A DNA stretch of 64,000 bases from Delphinus delphis (taxonomy: Eukaryota > Chordata > Mammalia > Artiodactyla > Delphinidae): the NCBI RefSeq assembly GCF_949987515.2, contig NC_082697.1, forward strand, positions 19,971,730-20,035,729, written 5' to 3'. Position numbers and translations under genes: made by a program. A model generated the notes under the pieces. It was given only the letters and a program-made list of their open reading frames with translations. It was not told where the DNA came from and ran no database searches. Shown in pieces: positions 10,845 through 21,524 of this stretch (within the stretch, counting starts at the first letter, position 1; every line of letters starts with the position of its first letter).

Positions 10845-11064
10845 GGGCTTCCCTGGTGGTGCAGTGGTTGAGAGTCCGCCTGCCGATGCAGGGGACACGG
10901 GTTCGTGCCCCGGTCCGGGAAGATCCCACATGCCGCGGAGCAGTTAGGCCCGTGAGCCATGGCCACTGAGCCTGCGCATCCAGAGCCTGTGCTCCGCAAT
11001 GGGAGAGGCCACAAGAGTGAGAGGCCTGCGTACCACAAAAATAAAACAAATAAAATAAAATAAA
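10845..11064 (+). mobile_element. CHR-type SINE, sense, copy 2
   Basis: Starts 'gcttccctggtggtgcagtg'. A and B boxes are intact ('tggtgcagtgg', 'ggttcgtgcccc'). The tail is a degenerate (TAAAA)n tract rather than pure A. Target duplication: 'taaaatacacccaagg' (10829-10844) and 'taaaatacacctaagg' (11065-11080), one mismatch. Confidence 0.94.
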
Positions 11065-11359
11065 TAAAATACACCTAAGGTCACAGCATTATAGATACTG
11101 TGATGGCACATTAATATTACAGCTACTTCTACAAGTTCTGATTCATGGAGACAAAAATGAGAAGCATCACCCCCTTGACCAAGTTTTTCTAAATCTTCAT
11201 CTGTATGTTTACCAAATTGGTACCATTCTTTGTCTTCAAGGTTCCCAATGAGCTTAGATTTTATTCTTGATTTACTTTTCATATTCTTCTTTATCATGTT
11301 GTTAGGTGTTGAACAAACACAAAATACAGGGAGGGTAGAAGGATCTCAAAAGTAGTATT

Positions 11360-11925
11360 TTTAACAAAAGAAGCCAGACATAAAAAATACCTACTATACA
11401 ATTACATTTGCATGAAGTTCAAGAAAAGGCCAACTGGTCTATAACAATAGCAATCAAAACAGTGGTTGTGGGGCTTCCCTTGTGGTGCAGTGGTTGAGAG
11501 TCCGCCTGCCGATGCAGGGGACACGGGTTCATACCCCGGTCTGGGAAGATCCCACATGCCGTGGAGCAGCTGGGCCCGTGAGCTATGGCCCCTGAGCCTG
11601 CGTGTCTGGAGCCTGTGCTCTGCAACGGGAGAGGCCACAACAGTGAGAGGCCCATGTACAGCAAAAACAAAAAAAACAAAACAAAACAAAAATAGTGGTT
11701 GCCTATTTGGGGGGGAGGGTGTAGAGACTGACTGAAAAGGGGCATGAAAGAATTTTTTCTGGGGTAATGGAAATGTTCTTGGTCTTGATCAAAATGGGTA
11801 TATTCATATATACATATATATTAATATATCACATAACAATTGATATTTAGTGGATTGTACACTTAACAGCTGTATATTTCACTGTATATAAATATTATCT
11901 TAATAATTTTTTAACAGAAAGGAAA
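11360..11925 (+). mobile_element. Old L1 3' end, sense, split by a SINE
   Basis: The left part carries 'aacaaaagaagccagacat' and 'tacaattacatttgcatgaa'. The right part continues with 'agtggttgcctatttggggg', 'gtaatggaaatgttctt' and 'tggattgtacacttaac'. These are L1M ORF2-end and 3' UTR blocks. CHR copy 3 (11470-11689) lies inside. Confidence 0.82.
11470..11689 (+). mobile_element. CHR-type SINE, sense, copy 3
   Basis: Starts 'gggcttcccttgtggtgcag'. The B box is altered to 'ggttcataccc', which should weaken Pol III transcription. The tail is (CAAAA)n-like. Target duplication: 'aaacagtggttg' (11458-11469) and 'aaatagtggttg' (11690-11701), one mismatch, within the old L1. Confidence 0.94.
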
Positions 11926-12600
11926 CTTTATAGTAAGTAATATAGTGAGGGTTATGTGTTCCTCGAGACCAGTGACTTTCATTGGTTGCTCATCTTTTTT
12001 TTTCTGTTAAATCCTTAGGGTTGATGTCTCCCTGTGGTCCATAATCAATGCATGTCACCTTGAGTGGCCTTCACAAGCATGATAATTTACATATCACAGT
12101 CCTCAGTCATAAGGAATCAGAAACAAATTGAGAATAAGTTCCTCTTTGATACTATAACCTGCTGTATCTATATACAAAAACTTGAACAAGTCTGGAAAAA
12201 AACAAGACAGAGGAAGACCTAAAGATTAGCTAAAATGGCTCTTAATGAAGGCCCTCCACGAAGCGGAAGGCTAAGATGGAATGGAATTACCATCTATAAA
12301 TTATAGTAGAATAGTGCAGAGGAGGCAGGGGCAGCTTTGCTCCTTGGAGAGCACAAGATAAGAAACAGTGACGTTTTCTTACCAAAAAGGGTCTGCAATG
12401 CTGGTTGAAGATCACCCATTGGAGGTTTGTTTGAAGGAAAAATATTTTCCTTGGGGTTAGGAAGAGGAGGACATTTATGTTATTAAGTTGTGCTATCAGT
12501 CATTCACACCTTGATGTAAATATGTCAATCAACGGATTGCCTTTTAACTGCCTTGAATCAGCCTCATTCAGTTCACTCACCACCTTTAACACCAAAATAA
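11926..12600. other. Unassigned, gene-free stretch
   Basis: No named repeat and no coding signal. A T-rich run sits at 11995-12005. Confidence 0.4.
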
Positions 12601-12920
12601 GGACTAGCTCTCCACCTAGTCCTTCATGCTGACCCTTCTTCTAGAATATCCATTTGTTTACTGATCTACTGTTAATTGTCCTGTTTACAGATGTGTCTTC
12701 AATAAATATGTACCTGACAGGACCGGGCAGTCCAGTGGTTGAGACTCTGTACTTCCAATGCAGGGGGCACAGGTTCAATCCCTGGCTGGGGAATTAAGAT
12801 CCCACATGCCATGTGGTGTGGCAAATAAGTAAATAAATAAAACCTTCGATTTACAAAAAGAAGTATGTACCTACCACACAGTATGAGCTTAGCAAATATT
12901 TGTTGAATAAATAAGTGGCT
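12601..12920 (+). mobile_element. L2 LINE 3' end, sense, split by an older SINE
   Basis: It ends 'gcttagcaaatatttgttga' plus 'ataaataag', the L2 3' terminus. 'tatgtacctaccacacagta' continues what precedes the SINE. The interrupting SINE is at 12716-12859. Confidence 0.65.
12716..12859 (+). mobile_element. Older CHR-related tRNA SINE, sense
   Basis: A short and more diverged relative: 'agtccagtggttgagactct', B box 'ggttcaatccc', 'ggggaattaagatcccacat', and a tail of ATAA repeats. The flanks 'aaatatgtacct' (12704-12715) and 'aagtatgtacct' (12861-12872) are a likely target duplication with one change. It belongs to the older tRNA-derived cetartiodactyl group. Confidence 0.82.
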
Positions 12921-13599
12921 TTCTGAAACATATGAGTTTCAGAGATCTGATGGGAAACTTGATAAAGGGAGATAATAAATACACCCCTAGCTGTAATAAA
13001 ATTCCTAAATATAAGCCATAAAATTATAACTGGAGAAGGGAGGCAACAGGAGGTAGATGGGGAGGTGGGTTGGAAATTTTCTGCAGGAGAGCCAATTAGG
13101 AAAAGAAGGCAAGGTCAGACAGACTTTGTGATCCTTCCTTCCTTCAAAAATCTCTTTGCCTCCAGGGACCAGCCCCTGGTCCAGTCAAGAACGGTGAACT
13201 TAGGAAAAGGGGTCTGTTATTTTAATCTGAAGAAGCAAAAATGGAAGGTAAAATAATTTGACCCCCCCACAAAGAAACTGATATGAAAGAGGCAACCAGA
13301 TTAAAACATATGTTTTAAGGTATCTTTTGGTCATCAACAAGATTAAAATGATTTTGGTCTTTGGTCGGCAAGAGTAGAGAGCTGTAGGTGTAGCAGAAAC
13401 CAAATAAAGAACCCACCCCCGCCTCCAGTGGAGAACTAAGCTCCCAAGCTCATCCACACCACGTCTGCCAGGTTGGTCTTCTCTGACTTAGTTTAGACCC
13501 CTCGGAGCTGAATTTAGGTTGATATCTGAGCCCAAGGATGACAAGCCCAGAGCTGGGCTGCTGCTTGAGATGGCTTGGCTGTTAGAAGCCCCATCTCTG
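12921..13599. other. Unassigned, gene-free stretch
   Basis: No repeat recognised. The frame at 13065-13256 has no domain and its composition gives no reason to call a gene. Confidence 0.4.
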
Positions 13600-14460
13600 C
13601 CCACTTTTAAATAATGCTTGAAGCAGCTCCTTTCTCAGATGTAATTTCTCTTTTAATCACTTTCAGATTCTGCAGGAGAACTTTAGAAAGAGACATCTTT
13701 AGTATGACTTTGAAGTGTGCTGTTTGTTTTTGGCTAACTGCAAATTAGCAGACATTTTAATTGTTGATGTTTGCTATTATGGTTGTTTCTGGTGGTCTGT
13801 GCGGTTGCTTGGCCGAGTGAGAGCAAATGCTCTGTGAATAAAATTCTAGTCCTTAAACCAATTTGAGGAGGGGGTACCCCAGCAGCAGTGTGGGTGCTAT
13901 TCATGACTCTAGCTCAGTTTCAACCATACTTGGTCCTGGAAAACCCAAAACACATTTGGCCCTGAGCACGTTTTTCCCTTGATTTTTAATCTTGTGAGCT
14001 ATTTAAAGGGAATTTAATCCATATGTTTCTGATTCATTTAAATCACAAAAACATTGGGTTTTGAGAGTTATTTGATGTCCAAATGCCTTTTAAGACTTTT
14101 TAATAAACTTTCCAAGTCTTATTGCTTTAAAAACACATACTCACATTTTGCCAAGGGTGAGTGGATTCAGGCTCCAAAGGATTTGGGCTGAATTTGAAAT
14201 TCTGAACTCGTAAATTACAGCAAGGTTAAGATAAAGCCTGTGTCTACACAATACCCGAGCAGCCCAATAGAAAGCCAAAATCCTAGGTTGTCATCCAGAT
14301 GTTGCACAACTTCTAATGCGTGGCAAAACATCAACGAAACATCCGGATGGTTTACTGACTTTTTTCCTCTTGATTCAGATGTTTGCTGTTAAGGACGTGG
14401 GTAGCAGCTGTTGATCCTGGCACACTCTGAGGAGTTTATTTGAAAAGAGTCTCTCTATTC
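13600..14460. other. Unique block, candidate conserved non-coding DNA
   Basis: About 860 bp without any repeat that I can recognise, in a window where most kilobases hold one. AT-core motifs cluster, for example 'ctgcaaattagcag' near 13738 and 'tttaattgttgatgtttgc' near 13756. Whether it is conserved can only be told by alignment. Confidence 0.3.
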
Positions 14461-14958
14461 ATATGTGGATCACAATGTTCATGGGATGGGGTGGGGGAAG
14501 GAAAGAACCTGCTTTTCTTTATAAAAGCAGGTAGTGTGGAGTAAGTTGCTAAGATTTAGAGGGTGGAGAAAAGAGGCTATCAGATGTGTCTGAGCATCCC
14601 TTAAGGAGAGTGAGGAAAATAGACAAGGAGTTTAATAACATGTTTGCTACATCTTTCTAAGTGGAGGGAATATGAGTTAAAGCAAAACTGATAAGGTCTT
14701 TATGATCCTTTCCCCTAATAGGGAGAAGATCTAGGAGTGCCACGTGTAAAATAAAGGCAACTTCAGGTCTTTCACGAGATGAAGAGAGTGGCAATAAATT
14801 AACAACAACTGACTTCTGTGTAGACATTTCATGAGATAAAGAGACTAATAATTCAAGCAAATGATAATGTTAACAAAAACTTACTTGTAATAGACCTTTC
14901 ATGGTCTGTGTATTATTCGATTACAATAATAACTGAAATAATAATAATAATACCAAAC
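14461..14958. other. Unassigned, AT-rich stretch
   Basis: No repeat named. A short (AAT)n run lies at 14935-14952, next to the SINE insertion site. Confidence 0.4.
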
Positions 14959-14974
14959 TCACATGACAACTTTT

Positions 14975-15172
14975 TTTTTTTCGGTACATGGGCCTCTCAC
15001 TGTTGTGGCCTCTCCCATTGCGGAGCACAGGCTCCAGGCGCGCAGGCTCAGCGGCCATGGCTCACGGACCCAGCCGCTCTGCGGCATGTGGCATCCTCCC
15101 GGACCGGGGCACGAACCCGTGTCCCCTGCATCGGCAGGCGGACTCTCAACCACTGCACCACCAGGGAAGCCC
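14975..15172 (-). mobile_element. CHR-type SINE, antisense, copy 4
   Basis: On the plus strand it runs from a T tail through 'ggtacatgggcctctcactg' to 'ccaccagggaagcc'. Perfect 16 bp target duplication 'ctcacatgacaacttt' at 14959-14974 and 15173-15188, which points to a recent insertion. Frames through it on both strands are shadows of the SINE. Confidence 0.96.
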
Positions 15173-15346
15173 CTCACATGACAACTTTGATAAGACACAT
15201 ATGGTTCTAAAGATTTTCCGATGTTTACATTGAATCCACCCAACAAATTTAGAGATGGCTATTGTCCTTTCTTTAAGGAAGCCCATTTACTTAGTGATTA
15301 TTAAGAACAGTCAATAAGCTATACTCTTTAACTAATGTAGGTAGAC

Positions 15347-15567
15347 CAGTGGTCCTCCACCAGGGATGATTTTGCATCCAAGGGGATATTTGGCGCTGTC
15401 TAGAGACAGTATGATTGTCACAACTGGGGGTAGATAGATGCGCTATTGTCATCCAGGAAGTAAAAGCAAGAGATGTTGTTTAACATCCTACAATGCACAA
15501 AACCAGCCACCGAAACAAAGAATTAACCAGCCCAAAATGTCACTAGTGCTGAGGCTGGGGAATGCTG
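15347..15567 (+). mobile_element. MER20 (hAT-Charlie), complete
   Basis: Starts 'cagtggtcctccaccaggga', carries 'gacagtatgattgtcacaac', 'taacatcctacaatgcaca' and 'caaagaattaaccagccc', and closes near 'ggaatgctg'. An 8 bp target duplication is visible: 'aggtagac' (15339-15346) and 'agatagac' (15568-15575). MER20 copies carry regulatory activity at some loci. Nothing here shows that. Confidence 0.85.
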
Positions 15568-15608
15568 AGATAGACAAAAGAACAGGGAAACTTTTGACAT
15601 TCAAGTTC

Positions 15609-15648
15609 AGGCTCTTGGTTGCTGATCTAGGCTCTTGGTTGTTGACCT
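15609..15648. repeat. Tandem duplication, 2 x 20 bp
   Basis: 'aggctcttggttgctgatct' (15609-15628) is followed by 'aggctcttggttgttgacct' (15629-15648). They differ at two positions. Confidence 0.9.
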
Positions 15649-15716
15649 GCCGATTTGAATTGCAAACCTTCTCAACACCAGAGCACCACGTGTTACAGAA
15701 AGTCAAACTGCTCTTG

Positions 15717-15907
15717 AGGAATGGTTCCAAATTTGAACTCTCATCAGGATCACCCGGAGCAATTGTTCAAACACAGATGGCTGGGCCCCACCCCCAGAGC
15801 TTCTGATTCAGGTCATCTGGGCTGGGGCCTGAGAATTTGCATTTCTAATGAGTGCCCAGGTGAGGTTGATGTCACTGGTCCATGGGTCGCACCTTCAGAA
15901 TCACTGC
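15717..15907 (+). mobile_element. MER5A (hAT-Charlie)
   Basis: Close to full length: 'catcaggatcacccggagca', 'gctgggccccacccccagag', 'ggggcctgagaatttgcatt', 'gtgcccaggtgaggttgatg' and an end near 'cagaatcactgcc'. Non-autonomous, no coding sequence. Confidence 0.88.
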
Positions 15908-16400
15908 CTCTGAGCGTGAGGGCTGGTATATGAGCGCATGAGGGCTTCCTACTACTGAACCCTGGGATTGGAGAGAGAACATGGGTGTTCTGCCCTCGTA
16001 AAACTTAAAGCACAAAGAAGCAGAGTGGAATATATGTTCTTTGCAAGCACTTCATTCTGCCCTAAAGAGGTGAGGAAATTAGCTGAGCTATGCACACCCA
16101 AGTCTTGCTCCCAAATTTCCCTGCAGAAAATGTTGTCCACCTCCTACGGGGAGGAGAGGAGCTGATGAAGAGGTAGGTGAGGGAATAGACTAGTAGTAGA
16201 TCCACCACATGGAATGAAACTTCAATGTTGGGTAAGAACTATCCCCCAAACAATCAGGCCTCTCTTTAGCAATCGGAAATGCCCTTCCTGAACACATGAC
16301 CCAAAGGAAGTCCTCTCACACTACATAAGCCAGTCTCTAGCAACTCAACCAGTATTGTCTTCTTCATAGCATTTACCATTAACTGAAACTAAGTATTGGA
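15908..16400. other. Unassigned, gene-free stretch
   Basis: No repeat recognised. Opposed short frames at 15952-16165 are mirror images of one another and not gene-like. Confidence 0.4.
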
Positions 16401-16560
16401 CGATATACTATTTTCTTTCCCTCTCCACCCCCCATAGAATACAAGATTCATGCAGGTTGTGACTTTGTATTTCTTAGTAATTATGGTATCCCCAGCACCT
16501 AGAAGAATGCCTAGCATATAGTAGGCATTCTATAAATATTTGTTAAGTGAATGAATGAAT
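16401..16560 (+). mobile_element. L2 LINE 3' end, sense
   Basis: The order 'gaatacaagattcatgcagg', 'gtatccccagcacctagaa', 'gcatatagtaggcattc' and 'aaatatttgttaagtgaatg' is the L2 3' terminus, ending in GAAT repeats. Confidence 0.85.
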
Positions 16561-16904
16561 CTTGCAAAAATTGCTGCAAGACCACGGTATCTCCTTTTCC
16601 CACAATAGGCTCCCCGCTTCCCTGCCTCATCCTGCAGGTCTCCTCACCTCACTTCCCTGCCCATCGTTGTTTTCTTTCCTTTTCTCCCCACGGGCTCCCC
16701 TGAGAGGTCATAAAACTATAAACAATGAGTACCTAGGATAGACTTAACAGGCCCAGGGCACCGCTTTGGACATTTCTTTGAAACTCACGTTACGCATTTC
16801 TGGGAAACACCAAAATATCATCCTGGAAAGAAAGATAACCCAGAAGTGATAATGATCGTAGCAACAATAACAACCACAACAAAAACAATGACAACAGTAG
16901 TAGC

Positions 16905-17120
16905 TAACACTTACTGAGCCCCTACATCTCAACCAGTCCCCACAACAACCCATTGGGTTAAATACAATCATTTTCCTCATTCATTAAAGGAAGAAATTGA
17001 GGCTCAGAGAGGTTTTGGAATTCTCCCAAAGAAAAGTCACTAGTACACAGAAAAACTGGGTTTTGAACTCAGGCATCTGACTCCAAGGTCTGTGTTCTTA
17101 GCCAAAATAGAATATCAGTA
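16905..17120 (-). mobile_element. MIR SINE, antisense
   Basis: 'gctaacacttactgagcccc', 'ccccacaacaacccattggg', 'aattgaggctcagagaggtt', 'gggttttgaactcaggcatc' and 'gtctgtgttctta' follow each other in antisense MIR order. Close to full length. Confidence 0.85.
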
Positions 17121-17132
17121 AATAGTTGCGGA

Positions 17133-17159
17133 TTGATTGATTGACTGATTGATTGATTC
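17133..17159. repeat. (GATT)n short tandem repeat
   Basis: About six units of GATT with one GACT variant. Confidence 0.9.
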
Positions 17160-18099
17160 AAGCAGAATTTCAGGCTGAGCATTGTCACCATCTGTCCTCA
17201 CCTGTCATTAGGTTGCCATGTGAAATGAAGATTATTCCTCTTTCTGGAGCCTGTCCTCATCACTGATCTTTCAGTAAAACTCCCATCTAACCTGTCATAT
17301 TAATGTTATTTTTACCGCTAAAAGTTTACCAAGTAAAAAAGAAGTACTGGATTCCAGTTATAACACCAAAAAAGATACCATCTCTGTGGAATACTGTGCA
17401 TTCCACAGCTTTCAGGTGACTAGATGAAATTTCCAATGGAAGGAAAAAGACAACAAAATTCAGACATATCCATGTCTTTGTTCATGTAGCTTCCTAAGGA
17501 ACCGGAAAGCAACAGGACAATTTGCATTACAAAGTTAACTTTGCTCCTGTCTTTTGATCTAGATTTCCCAGGAGCTCTATGACCCTGTGACTTTGGTTAC
17601 TGGATTACAGCCCAGGGATAGGTAAAGCTGACCTTCAGGTAAGAACAGTAACAAAGCCCCTGTAGTGTCACTTCAGTGATCCCAATATTGTCTTTATTGG
17701 ATACTTGAACTGACGTGATTTGAATGGAGACAATTCTCATCTTTAAAATGGAAACGCCCCTGGAAGGTCCAGCAACCAACCCCTGTTCACTTCCTGATCA
17801 TCTCTTCTCCAGAGATCTTTCCTGGACCCATGACTTTTCTCCTTCCACCCACCGGTTCTCACTGTTGTTACTTATTCACTTGCTTCCTTTCTTTCATAAC
17901 CATCTTTCTCATACCATTTTCTCTCTAGTCCCATCAGTGAAGGAGATCTTGTTAGCCACAGTTTCTATAACTTGTTTTATAAAACGTAAGTTGTATTGCT
18001 TGAATATTCTTAAATATTATGCCCTCCCTATTCTATTTTGTTTTCCCACCACTGTTCTTCTACCTGCTCCCAGGATGGTCTCCTCCATTCTTATTGTTT
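17160..18099. other. Unassigned, gene-free stretch
   Basis: No repeat named for most of it. The pyrimidine-rich part from about 17780 may be the worn upstream end of the L2 that follows. The 145-codon frame at 17724-18161 runs into that L2 and has no domain that I know. Confidence 0.4.
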
Positions 18100-18990
18100 T
18101 AACATCCAGTGGGTTGCTGAGAGTCCCATATCCCTATCTCCAGCACAGATTTCTGCGGTGAGCTGCAGACAGCCAACACATGCCAGCTGGTGTCTCAAAT
18201 GCACCACAAATGCACCATTGCATCACACTCTGCCCAACCTCCCCTCTCGTGCTTCTCCTCCTCTTCGGTTCTCCAAATCAGCTGATGAAACCAATATTTA
18301 CTGGTCACTTGAGCCAAAATCTGAGGATCATACTGATTTTCCCTTTCATTCCATTTCAACTTCCAATCAGGCACCACATGCTGATGACTTTTCCTCAACA
18401 TCTCTTCAATCTTCCTCCCCTTCTCCATCTTTATCACCATTACCTTAGAGGAGCCCACCATCATCTCTTTCCTGGACCACTACAGTGTTTTTTAACTGTT
18501 CTTTCTGACCCCAGTCCTATCCTTCTGCATCAAACTCACCCTCAAAATGGTCATCAGAGCATTTTACCTAAAATAAGTTTTATCTGGATGTTTGTTTGAA
18601 AGCATTCAGCTGCTTATTTTTTACAGAACAAATTCCAAGTTTCTTAACATGGGATGCAACACTCCATGATCACACATCTTCAAACTATACTACCTCTTGC
18701 TTAAGTTTGCCTCATTTTTCATGCTCCAGCAATTCTGAACTTCTCAGAGTTCCCTGGATACTCCATAATATTCATACCTCAGCATCTTTGTTTATGCTCG
18801 ATTCTTTACCAGGAATACCCTTCTTTCTTTTTTTCCCTTAGTTACCTCCACATCTTTTGGGTTCAAGTTCAAGAGTCCCCTCTTTTCTAAAAGCTTTCTT
18901 TGTGTACCTTCCTGTCAGTTAGGTTATATGACCCTCATCTGGTCTCCCATTATGTTCTATGCTTTTCTGAATCCCAGCATTCACCACATG
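18100..18990 (+). mobile_element. L2 LINE 3' region, sense
   Basis: A long L2 segment: 'ctggtgtctcaaatgcacca', 'tcaaaatggtcatcagagca', 'acaaattccaagtttcttaa', 'tccctggatactccataata', 'ttgggttcaagttcaagagt', then 'gcattcaccacatggtgtaa'. These follow the order of L2 ORF2-end and 3' UTR. Overlapping frames of 81-139 codons are non-coding remnants. Confidence 0.72.
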
Positions 18991-19003
18991 GTGTAATCAT
19001 TTT

Positions 19004-19023
19004 CTATCTATCTATCTATCTAT
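19004..19023. repeat. (CTAT)n short tandem repeat
   Basis: Five uninterrupted units at the end of the L2 segment. Confidence 0.9.
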
Positions 19024-19075
19024 TATTACATAATACAATGGGATTCCTCAAAGCAGGGAAAATGTATTAATTTAT

Positions 19076-19187
19076 TTTGTATTTCTTTATTTTGGCCATG
19101 CAGAGAGGCTTGTGGGATCTTAGTTCCCTGACCAGGGATTGAACCTGGGGCCACTGTAGTGAAAGAGAGCCACCAGGAAATTCCCTG
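19076..19187 (-). mobile_element. Older CHR-related tRNA SINE, antisense
   Basis: 'ttttggccatgcagagaggc', 'gtgggatcttagttccctga' and 'ccagggattgaacctggg' are the reverse of the older tRNA SINE also seen at 12716-12859. It ends 'ccaccaggaaattccc'. Diverged, and I could not settle the target duplication. Confidence 0.75.
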
Positions 19188-19214
19188 TGCATTTATTTTT
19201 ATATACCCAGGCCT

Positions 19215-19475
19215 AGCATATTTACCTCATAGTCAAGAGCATGAATTTTGGAAAAAGGAAAACCAGGATTTGAACCTTGGTTGTGCTACTAACTAACCAT
19301 GTTGACAATGAGATTTGCATTTCTAGGCTTCAGATTCCTCATATGTAAAGTCGTCAGGTCATTGTGTTATCACAAGGGTTCAATGAGAAAAGTATGCTAT
19401 ATAATATACACAGTTCTTGTAACATGGTTAAGATTAGATATTCAATATTCAATAAAGGGTTATTATTATAACTGC
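19215..19475 (+). mobile_element. MIR SINE, sense
   Basis: 'agtcaagagcatgaattttg', 'caggatttgaaccttggttg', 'tgctactaactaaccatgtt', 'cttcagattcctcatatgta' and 'ttcaatattcaataaagggt' give the full MIR order. Confidence 0.8.
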
Positions 19476-19689
19476 AATAAGCATTTTGAACTGAACTTAG
19501 GATGAATCTATTTAAATAGATAGAGTGACAAGGGTCTTGCTATTTTTGACACCTGCTGGGAACCTCTGTCATGTCTTAACGGGCCACCATGAGTCTATGT
19601 GCACATTGAGTCTCTGGCCTTCCTGGAAGAAATGGCACAAAGAATTAGGTCAATTCAGGCTTCTGATTCCACATGCCCTGCCCAAGGAG

Positions 19690-19945
19690 TCCTCCCAACT
19701 CTCACATCTAAAATTTCAACCCCTGGCATTAGCTTTCCCTTCCCAGCTTTGTTTTCTTCATTGTATTTTTCCCAACCTGAAATTATTTTCTATTTTAAGT
19801 TGTTAAGTTTTTATTATCTGTCTCCCCAGCTGGAATGTCTTGAAAAGCAATGGCTTTGTCTCATTCTCTGCTGTTCTCCATAATCCATAATAATCAGGGC
19901 CTGGCACACAACAGGTACTCAGGAATATTTCTTGAGTAAATCCAT
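19690..19945 (+). mobile_element. L2 LINE 3' end, sense
   Basis: 'ccccagctggaatgtcttga', 'caatggctttgtctcattct', 'cagggcctggcacacaacag' and 'gtactcaggaatatttcttg' form the L2 3' terminus. Confidence 0.72.
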
Positions 19946-20989
19946 TAAACTTTTTGGTTCAAGATTGTTTACATCCTTAAAAAGCATTGAAGACTTAACT
20001 ACTTATGTGGGTTATACCCATGTATGCCATATTAAAATTTTAATTGAGAAAAAAATTAAAACAGAGTCTCAAAGACAGAAATTTGAGAGAAGATTTGGAA
20101 GAGGTGGCTCTGAAGAGGCAGGAGAATTGGAATAAGCAGGGGAAGAACCAAAACTTTAGTAGGCAAGGAACATTCTCTCTCAAAGAGATGCCACTGAAGA
20201 GAGAGAAAGACTTGGTAGGGGAAAATTGTGTCAAAATTTTAAAATTCAATGGAAGATTTGAAAAAGTGGAGAGTCACTCCTGACATCTGAATTACTGTTT
20301 GGAAAGACTACTTAGAAGAAACATCTTACAAATAAGTGCAAAAACAAATACAAAAATGCATAAGAGAATCTTAAAAGGAGATTCAAGGATGAAACGGTAA
20401 GAGACTTAGAGCATGAATCCAGGGGTCTTCATAAGTAATTAGCAGGAGAGCCAAAAGGACAACAGAAAATGGATGGGAGAAAAATAATAATCAAATAATA
20501 GAAGAAAACTGTGAATTGGAGCATATGCTGGTCTGGTCTTCAGATGGAAAGAGTTCACTAAGCCTCAGGCAGAACTAAGGAAAAAAGACATACACTTGAA
20601 GTGCCTTGTGAAATTCCCAAACTTCAAAGAAAAGAGGGATCCTTGCAAGTTTTCAGAAAGAAAACAAGATTTTTAAACGATTTTTACTCATAACCCTCAG
20701 GCTTGAGCAGCTTGGGGGAGTAAATATTAAACATTTAACTAGCTGTCTCCTGAGTTGGCAGAGAATAGGACTAAAGGATCAGACAGAGAAGATTTAGGAA
20801 AGCAAAAGGGGCCGGTGCAAGAGCAGTGACTGGCAGAAAAGTTTATCTGCTCTTGCAGAAGCTCAGTGGAATTACTTGGGGGACTTTTCTAAAAATATGT
20901 GTGTGTACCCTTGAGGTCATGGCTCCCCATTTGAAAAGCGTTGCTTGGTAATCCTCAGTTATGGATAGGAGCAGTTTCATCTGTGCAGA
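19946..20989. other. Unassigned, gene-free stretch
   Basis: A-rich, repeat-poor sequence. A worn MER5A-like patch ('gtggaattacttgggggact') may lie near 20868-20950. Frames at 20044-20283 and 20040-20249 are mutual antisense shadows with lysine-rich, low-information translations. Confidence 0.4.
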
Positions 20990-21520
20990 TCTTCATTCAT
21001 TTATTCATTCAACTTGTGCTCATTGAGTAGCTACTCTGTCCCAGGCATTGGGACTCGACTCTGGCATGGAACTGTGAACAAGTCAGACAGACCCCTGCCT
21101 TTAAGGAGATGATATTCTAGTGGAAGAGGCAGATCAGCAAGTGCATGCATTAACATACAAGATAACTGAAGACTGAAATGAATATTATCTAGGAAATAAG
21201 CAGTTATGTGAAGGAGAGAAGGAAAGGCTATTGATAGGGGCTAGGGAGGTCAGGGAAGGAGGTGACATTAACCAGAGTCCTGAAGGACAAGGATGAATCA
21301 ACTAAGGAAGGAACAAGGGTCCCAGGTCTCCAGGCAGAAGGAAAGGCAAGGAGAAAGGCCAGAAACAAGGAAGGTTTTGGTGTGTTTAAGAACAAAAAGA
21401 AGATTGTTGAGGTTACTGTAGTTAGACAGCAAGGGGGCAGGAGATGAAGACAGAGAGGAGAGTGATAAGACAGAGAGGAGAGTGATAAGATCCAGGCTGC
21501 AGAGGGTCAGCTACTTGTGA
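20990..21520 (-). mobile_element. L2 LINE 3' region, antisense
   Basis: Begins with 'ttcatttattcattcaactt' and 'gctactctgtcccaggcatt', then 'aaggagatgatattctagtg', 'gggaaggaggtgacattaac', 'aaggtttt' and 'gtgtgtttaagaacaaaaag'. This is the reverse complement of the L2 3' end over about 500 bp. A 20 bp tandem duplication sits inside it at 21451-21490. Confidence 0.85.
21451..21490. repeat. Perfect tandem duplication, 2 x 20 bp
   Basis: 'cagagaggagagtgataaga' occurs at 21451-21470 and again, identical, at 21471-21490, inside an ancient L2. The identity shows that the duplication is much younger than the host repeat. Confidence 0.95.
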
Positions 21521-21524
21521 GCCT

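Noticed and set aside
17724..18599. Three overlapping frames of 136-145 codons, serine/proline/leucine rich
   Set aside because: They lie mostly in an L2 3' region on a pyrimidine-rich strand, in different frames, without a domain. They are not a gene.
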